In this document: positions 13,132-15,989 of the stretch, piece by piece
Numbering within the stretch: the stretch's first letter is position 1
How the letters are laid out: each line of letters begins with the position of its first letter
Program-made: the position numbers and the translations under genes
The notes under the pieces: generated by a model
The model's database searches: none
What the model was told of the DNA's origin: nothing
Seen by the model: the letters and a program-made list of their open reading frames with translations, nothing else
DNA from: Bacillota bacterium
GTDB taxonomy: Bacteria > Bacillota > Clostridia > Acetivibrionales > DTU013
Direction: 5' to 3'
DNA length: 15,989 nt
Assembly (NCBI GenBank): GCA_023411645.1
Contig: JAEYON010000032.1
Span: forward strand, 1-15,989

Positions 13132-14355
13132 CTATTGTCCAGGATATTCCCCAACTGCTTGCTCAATATAGCCACTTTGAATAGGAATTGAGACCTTTGT
13201 TTTAAAGCCGTTTCCCATTGAGCTTGAAAAATCCACCCACCCGCCGGAACCTTCTATTCTTTCCTGTATCCCACTGAGACCAAAACCTTTTTTTATACGA
13301 AGACAGCCCATGCCGTTATCATGGATATTTATCCATATCTTGTCTTTGTCAAGGTTCATTGCTATTTGTATCTCGCTTGAATTTCCGTGCCGAATAGAAT
13401 TCGTTATGCTTTCCTGAATGAGCCTGAAAATAATTACTTCAATAGCTGCGGGAAGTTTGATTCCCTGAGGCAAAGTATTATTTAGAATAATATGAACGTC
13501 GGTGTTATTCATAGTATTGTTAATAAAATCAAGTATGGATTCCCAAAATGGTTTACCTTTAAGAGCCAGTGGACGTAAAGATTTAATGGTGCGTTTGACA
13601 TCATTAAGGCCACTTCTGGTCAATTCCTGGGCTTTTTCCAGCTCTTTTACCAGCCTGTCTGCATCCGCCGAAGATAGCTTCTTGCATACCTCCAGTTGTA
13701 CTATGAGTGTTGTCAGGGTATGCGCGAGAGTATCGTGGATCTCTTGGGCCATCCTTATTCGCTCTTTTTCGATTAATAGCTGCTCGGATGCAGCCGAGGC
13801 ATCGATTAGTTTTTTGTATGCTTCTTCAAGCTCTGTGTTGATCCTTTCCAGCTTTTCCTTTTCTTTAATCTGAGATCTGACAAAGTAACTGATTCCTATA
13901 ACAAATACGATTGCTACTCCATTGTTGAAAAATACATCAACAAACACATCTGATAAATTTATAAAGCTTTTATTTATAATGTCTGCTAGATATTTTGACA
14001 ATACAAAAGGTAAAGACAGAAGAATTCCTGAATACTTGAATTCATAATGTATTGTTGCTTCCGATACGCAAGCAAAAAATAGCAGAATATTTGCGCCTGT
14101 TTTATCGAAAAAACCTATACAGATCAAAAAGAATAGTTCAACAACAGTACTTATCCATCGGTACTTTAAAGGTTTACTGTAAGCAATAAGGTAGAACTGC
14201 CTGAAATAGTTGGCAAATATAACAATGAGCATCAGGGAAAGTAAAAATGGCGCGTCCCTCAGATTATTGTACGCCAGTATAAGTACTACAGCCGATAAAT
14301 GTGTAAACAGCTTGATGAAGTAAGCTGTTTTTCTAATCTTGTATATCTTTAGCAT
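13132..14355 (-). CDS. NarL-type sensor histidine kinase (HisKA_3)
   Basis: A 407-residue membrane sensor. The N-terminal about 160 residues contain five or six hydrophobic helices with very short loops and no extracellular sensor domain, like DesK/LiaS-type intramembrane sensors. A coiled-coil (161-198, KEKEKLERINTELEEAYKKL) leads to the HisKA_3 dimerisation helix ERIRMAQEIHDTLAHTLT with phospho-acceptor His207. The HATPase domain has the N box QESITNSIRHG (Asn319), the G1 box HDNGMG (346-350) and GFGLSGIQERI. The start ATG has GGAGG only four bases upstream, a little close. It is first in the operon, followed by its response regulator. It should sense membrane state or a membrane-active compound, by analogy with short-loop sensors; the signal is unknown. 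No defects are seen. Confidence 0.92.
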   Translation of the reverse strand: MLKIYKIRKTAYFIKLFTHLSAVVLILAYNNLRDAPFLLSLMLIVIFANYFRQFYLIAYSKPLKYRWISTVVELFFLICIGFFDKTGANILLFFACVSEATIHYEFKYSGILLSLPFVLSKYLADIINKSFINLSDVFVDVFFNNGVAIVFVIGISYFVRSQIKEKEKLERINTELEEAYKKLIDASAASEQLLIEKERIRMAQEIHDTLAHTLTTLIVQLEVCKKLSSADADRLVKELEKAQELTRSGLNDVKRTIKSLRPLALKGKPFWESILDFINNTMNNTDVHIILNNTLPQGIKLPAAIEVIIFRLIQESITNSIRHGNSSEIQIAMNLDKDKIWINIHDNGMGCLRIKKGFGLSGIQERIEGSGGWVDFSSSMGNGFKTKVSIPIQSGYIEQAVGEYPGQ

Positions 14356-14405
14356 AATGCCTCCGCATTTAATTATAAAAAAAGAAACACTTAACCAATA
14401 CGTTA

Positions 14406-14434
14406 ATAATACCAGTAACTGGATGCGTTCGCAA
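14406..14434 (-). promoter_or_regulatory. Promoter of the kinase/regulator operon
   Basis: On the minus strand TTGCGA (14434-14429) and TATTAT (14411-14406) are separated by 17 bases, 50 bases before the kinase ATG. A small perfect palindrome, CCAGTAACTGG (14412-14422), fills most of the spacer and could be an additional protein site. Confidence 0.55.
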
Positions 14435-14454
14435 TAAAGTAATAAACATCCTAT

Positions 14455-14478
14455 ATGACTTCAGGCATATAAAGTCAT
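14455..14478 (+). promoter_or_regulatory. LuxR-type dyad in the divergent spacer
   Basis: ATGACTT (14455-14461) and AAGTCAT (14472-14478) form a perfect 7-bp inverted repeat with 10 bases between. It lies between the kinase operon and the hydrolase operon. Candidate -10 boxes for the hydrolase operon are TATACT (14486-14491) and TAGAAT (14514-14519), neither with a good -35, which suggests activator dependence. The response regulator of the adjacent operon is the obvious binder, but this is inferred. Confidence 0.5.
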
Positions 14479-14546
14479 TACTTCCTATACTACGGCACCA
14501 TGGATTTCTAAGGTAGAATAGAACTATCAAGAAGGAGGTAATGATG

Positions 14547-14834
14547 ATGGACAGAAAAAAATTATTAAAACTAATATCCGTTTTCTTTGTGCTTTTTATT
14601 TTAAGCGGGATTGGATCCATTATTAATTATTATTATGGAATTTATCCACAGATGTTCACGAGGGCATTCAGCTTATATGACGTTCTCCGCCTCAATAATG
14701 CAACGGTGGTCAAATTGCCTGCAGTACCGTTGATCCTGCTGATTTTGACAATATCGGTATTCGTGTATCTGGTCAGAAAGCTGTATAAGCATATCGTGAA
14801 TGAAATAAAAAACGAAAAACAAGGAGTGAAATAA
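14547..14834 (+). CDS. Small two-helix membrane protein
   Basis: Three consecutive ATGs (14541, 14544, 14547) follow AAGGAGG; the third gives the best spacing (eight bases from the AGGAGG core), so the product is 95 residues starting MDRKKLLK. It has two hydrophobic helices (about 8-30 and 60-82) joined by a loop (YPQMFTRAFSLYDVLRLNNATVVKLPA) and ends in a basic tail (KLYKHIVNEIKNEKQGVK). I do not recognise a family. It is first in an operon: the next gene begins one base after its stop, with its ribosome site AAGGAG inside this gene. It could be an accessory or sensor subunit of the hydrolase, or a regulatory partner of the divergent kinase. Codon use looks ordinary. Confidence 0.8.
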   Translation: MDRKKLLKLISVFFVLFILSGIGSIINYYYGIYPQMFTRAFSLYDVLRLNNATVVKLPAVPLILLILTISVFVYLVRKLYKHIVNEIKNEKQGVK

Positions 14835-14835
14835 C

Positions 14836-15989
14836 ATGGGAACAATTATTTTAATCATCGCAGCCATAATGGAGGTTGCATTAGTTACTTATTCCTTAAT
14901 AACAAAATCTTTTGAAATCAGAATCAGAAGTTGGATCCGCATAGGTACATTCGCTGCATTTGTCATATTTTCATCGGTTTCAATCATCCAGTGGGGCTTC
15001 CGATGGTATCTGCTTACCGCAGTATTGCTTATCTGGGCGATAATCGGCGGTGTATCGCTGGTGCGCATGAAGGTGGATAAGAAAGAATTTAAGCCTGTTC
15101 GTATTGTGGTTAAGGCAATAGCAATGTGGCTTATTGTGGTTATAGCCATAACACCTGCGTTGATATTACCGCAGTATAAGCTTCCCAAAGTAACCGGTAA
15201 ATATCAGGTCGCCACAGCAGTTTTTACTTACACAGACAAAAACCGTATTGAGACCTTCAGCAAATCAGGCGAAAACAGAGGGGTTAACGTTGAATTCTGG
15301 TATCCTGAAGACAACACTGCAAAATTTCCTCTGGTTATATTCTCTCACGGGGCTTTTGGAATAAAGGCCAGCAATACCTCCACTTTTAAGGAGCTTGCAA
15401 GCAACGGATATGTTGTATGCTCCATCGACCACCCCTATCATTCCTTATACACAAAAGATACTGATGGTAACATTACTACAGTGGATATGTCATTCATGCA
15501 GGAAGTAAATAATGTAAATACCAATGTATATGATTTGAAAACTGAATTCGACATTACACATAAATGGCTGAAGCTCCGTACTGATGATATCAATTTTGTT
15601 CTGAATACTATAACTGAGAGTACTAAGGCCAAAAGTCCTGGTGGGGTTTATGAACTCATCGATACCAACAAAATCGGTTTATTTGGGCACTCGCTGGGTG
15701 GTGCCGCAAGCGCACAGCTTGGCAGAGAACGCCGCGACATAGATGCGGTAATTGATATTGATGGCAGCTTAATTGGTGAGCAAGTTGAATGTATTAATGG
15801 CAAAACCATATTTAATAAAGAAATCTATCCATTGCCAATACTATGTATATATACCGATGCCATGATGCACGCAATTGCCACAACAGAGTCCGTTTATCCA
15901 GGCATTCAGCTTCCGGAAAAGCTAATACCAGCCACTAATCCTAATGCTTTTGAAGTTTATTTTAAGGGAACAAATCATATGAGTGTAAC
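14836..15989 (+). CDS. Membrane-anchored alpha/beta hydrolase, PAF-acetylhydrolase-like (3' end outside the window)
   Basis: An ATG with AAGGAG nine bases upstream opens a frame that stays open to the right edge, giving 384 residues without a stop. The first about 112 residues hold four transmembrane helices; the rest is an alpha/beta hydrolase facing one side of the membrane. FPLVIFSHGAFGIKASNTST (164-183) is the oxyanion region, GLFGHSLGGAASA (281-293) the nucleophile elbow with Ser286, AVIDIDGSL (304-312) a family strand, and GTNHMSV at the very end places a likely catalytic His381, so only a short tail should be missing. The layout resembles platelet-activating-factor acetylhydrolase/dienelactone-hydrolase-type lipases that cleave short acyl esters from lipids. 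It is co-transcribed with the small membrane protein upstream and divergent from the two-component system, suggesting membrane-lipid or amphiphile processing under its control. Confidence 0.88.
   Translation, partial: MGTIILIIAAIMEVALVTYSLITKSFEIRIRSWIRIGTFAAFVIFSSVSIIQWGFRWYLLTAVLLIWAIIGGVSLVRMKVDKKEFKPVRIVVKAIAMWLIVVIAITPALILPQYKLPKVTGKYQVATAVFTYTDKNRIETFSKSGENRGVNVEFWYPEDNTAKFPLVIFSHGAFGIKASNTSTFKELASNGYVVCSIDHPYHSLYTKDTDGNITTVDMSFMQEVNNVNTNVYDLKTEFDITHKWLKLRTDDINFVLNTITESTKAKSPGGVYELIDTNKIGLFGHSLGGAASAQLGRERRDIDAVIDIDGSLIGEQVECINGKTIFNKEIYPLPILCIYTDAMMHAIATTESVYPGIQLPEKLIPATNPNAFEVYFKGTNHMSV

Noticed and set aside
13116..13175. An upstream extension of the response regulator (20 extra residues from 13175).
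   Set aside because: It overlaps the kinase gene end, lacks receiver-domain sequence and has no ribosome site, whereas the ATG at 13115 has AGGAGG at the right distance and begins with the canonical MKIKVMIVDD.

Overview
The window looks like the chromosome of a low-to-mid G+C, probably anaerobic Clostridia-type Firmicute. The evidence is strong AGGAGG-type ribosome binding sites, short intergenic gaps, a DUF362 protein carrying two 4Fe-4S clusters, a secreted protein with copper-amine-oxidase-type repeats, a glycoside hydrolase lipoprotein and Clostridia-style MerR, MocR and NarL regulators. I see no rRNA, tRNA, CRISPR array or intact transposase. The species cannot be named from what is visible.

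Region 1 (1-980, + strand) holds the 3' part of an epoxide-hydrolase-family gene and an intact small ferritin-like gene resembling encapsulated ferritins. Region 2 (995-2240) is a graveyard. It has a membrane-protein fragment whose C-terminal SEC-C zinc motif is frameshifted, a short remnant resembling the C-terminus of a serine recombinase on the opposite strand, and a MerR/GyrI-type regulator with its middle deleted but its MerR-type promoter (19-bp spacer) intact. Region 3 (2293-7639, - strand) has three intact genes, each apparently with its own signals: a secreted protein with two copper-amine-oxidase-like repeats and two probable beta-trefoils, a DUF362/polyferredoxin protein, and a GH5-like lipoprotein with a large inserted beta-rich region. 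A perfect 19-bp stem terminator lies downstream of the first.

Region 4 (7725-11498) contains a G+C-rich, broken second GH5-like gene, an esterase with a degenerate N-terminus, and an EamA exporter divergent from a MocR-type regulator. The MocR gene keeps its promoter and operator-like dyad but has lost its DNA-binding domain. Region 5 (11586-15989) has a self-inhibited (class II) Fic protein, then a NarL-type histidine kinase/response regulator operon. That operon is divergent from a two-gene operon of a small membrane protein and a membrane-anchored alpha/beta hydrolase, which runs off the window.

The most coherent functional unit is the two-component system facing the membrane hydrolase operon across a 191-base spacer with a LuxR-type dyad. 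The most striking overall feature is the mixture of intact genes with at least four decayed ones. In two of these, MerR and MocR, the regulatory DNA survives although the regulator is broken. I do not see a clearly new multi-gene defence or biosynthetic system.
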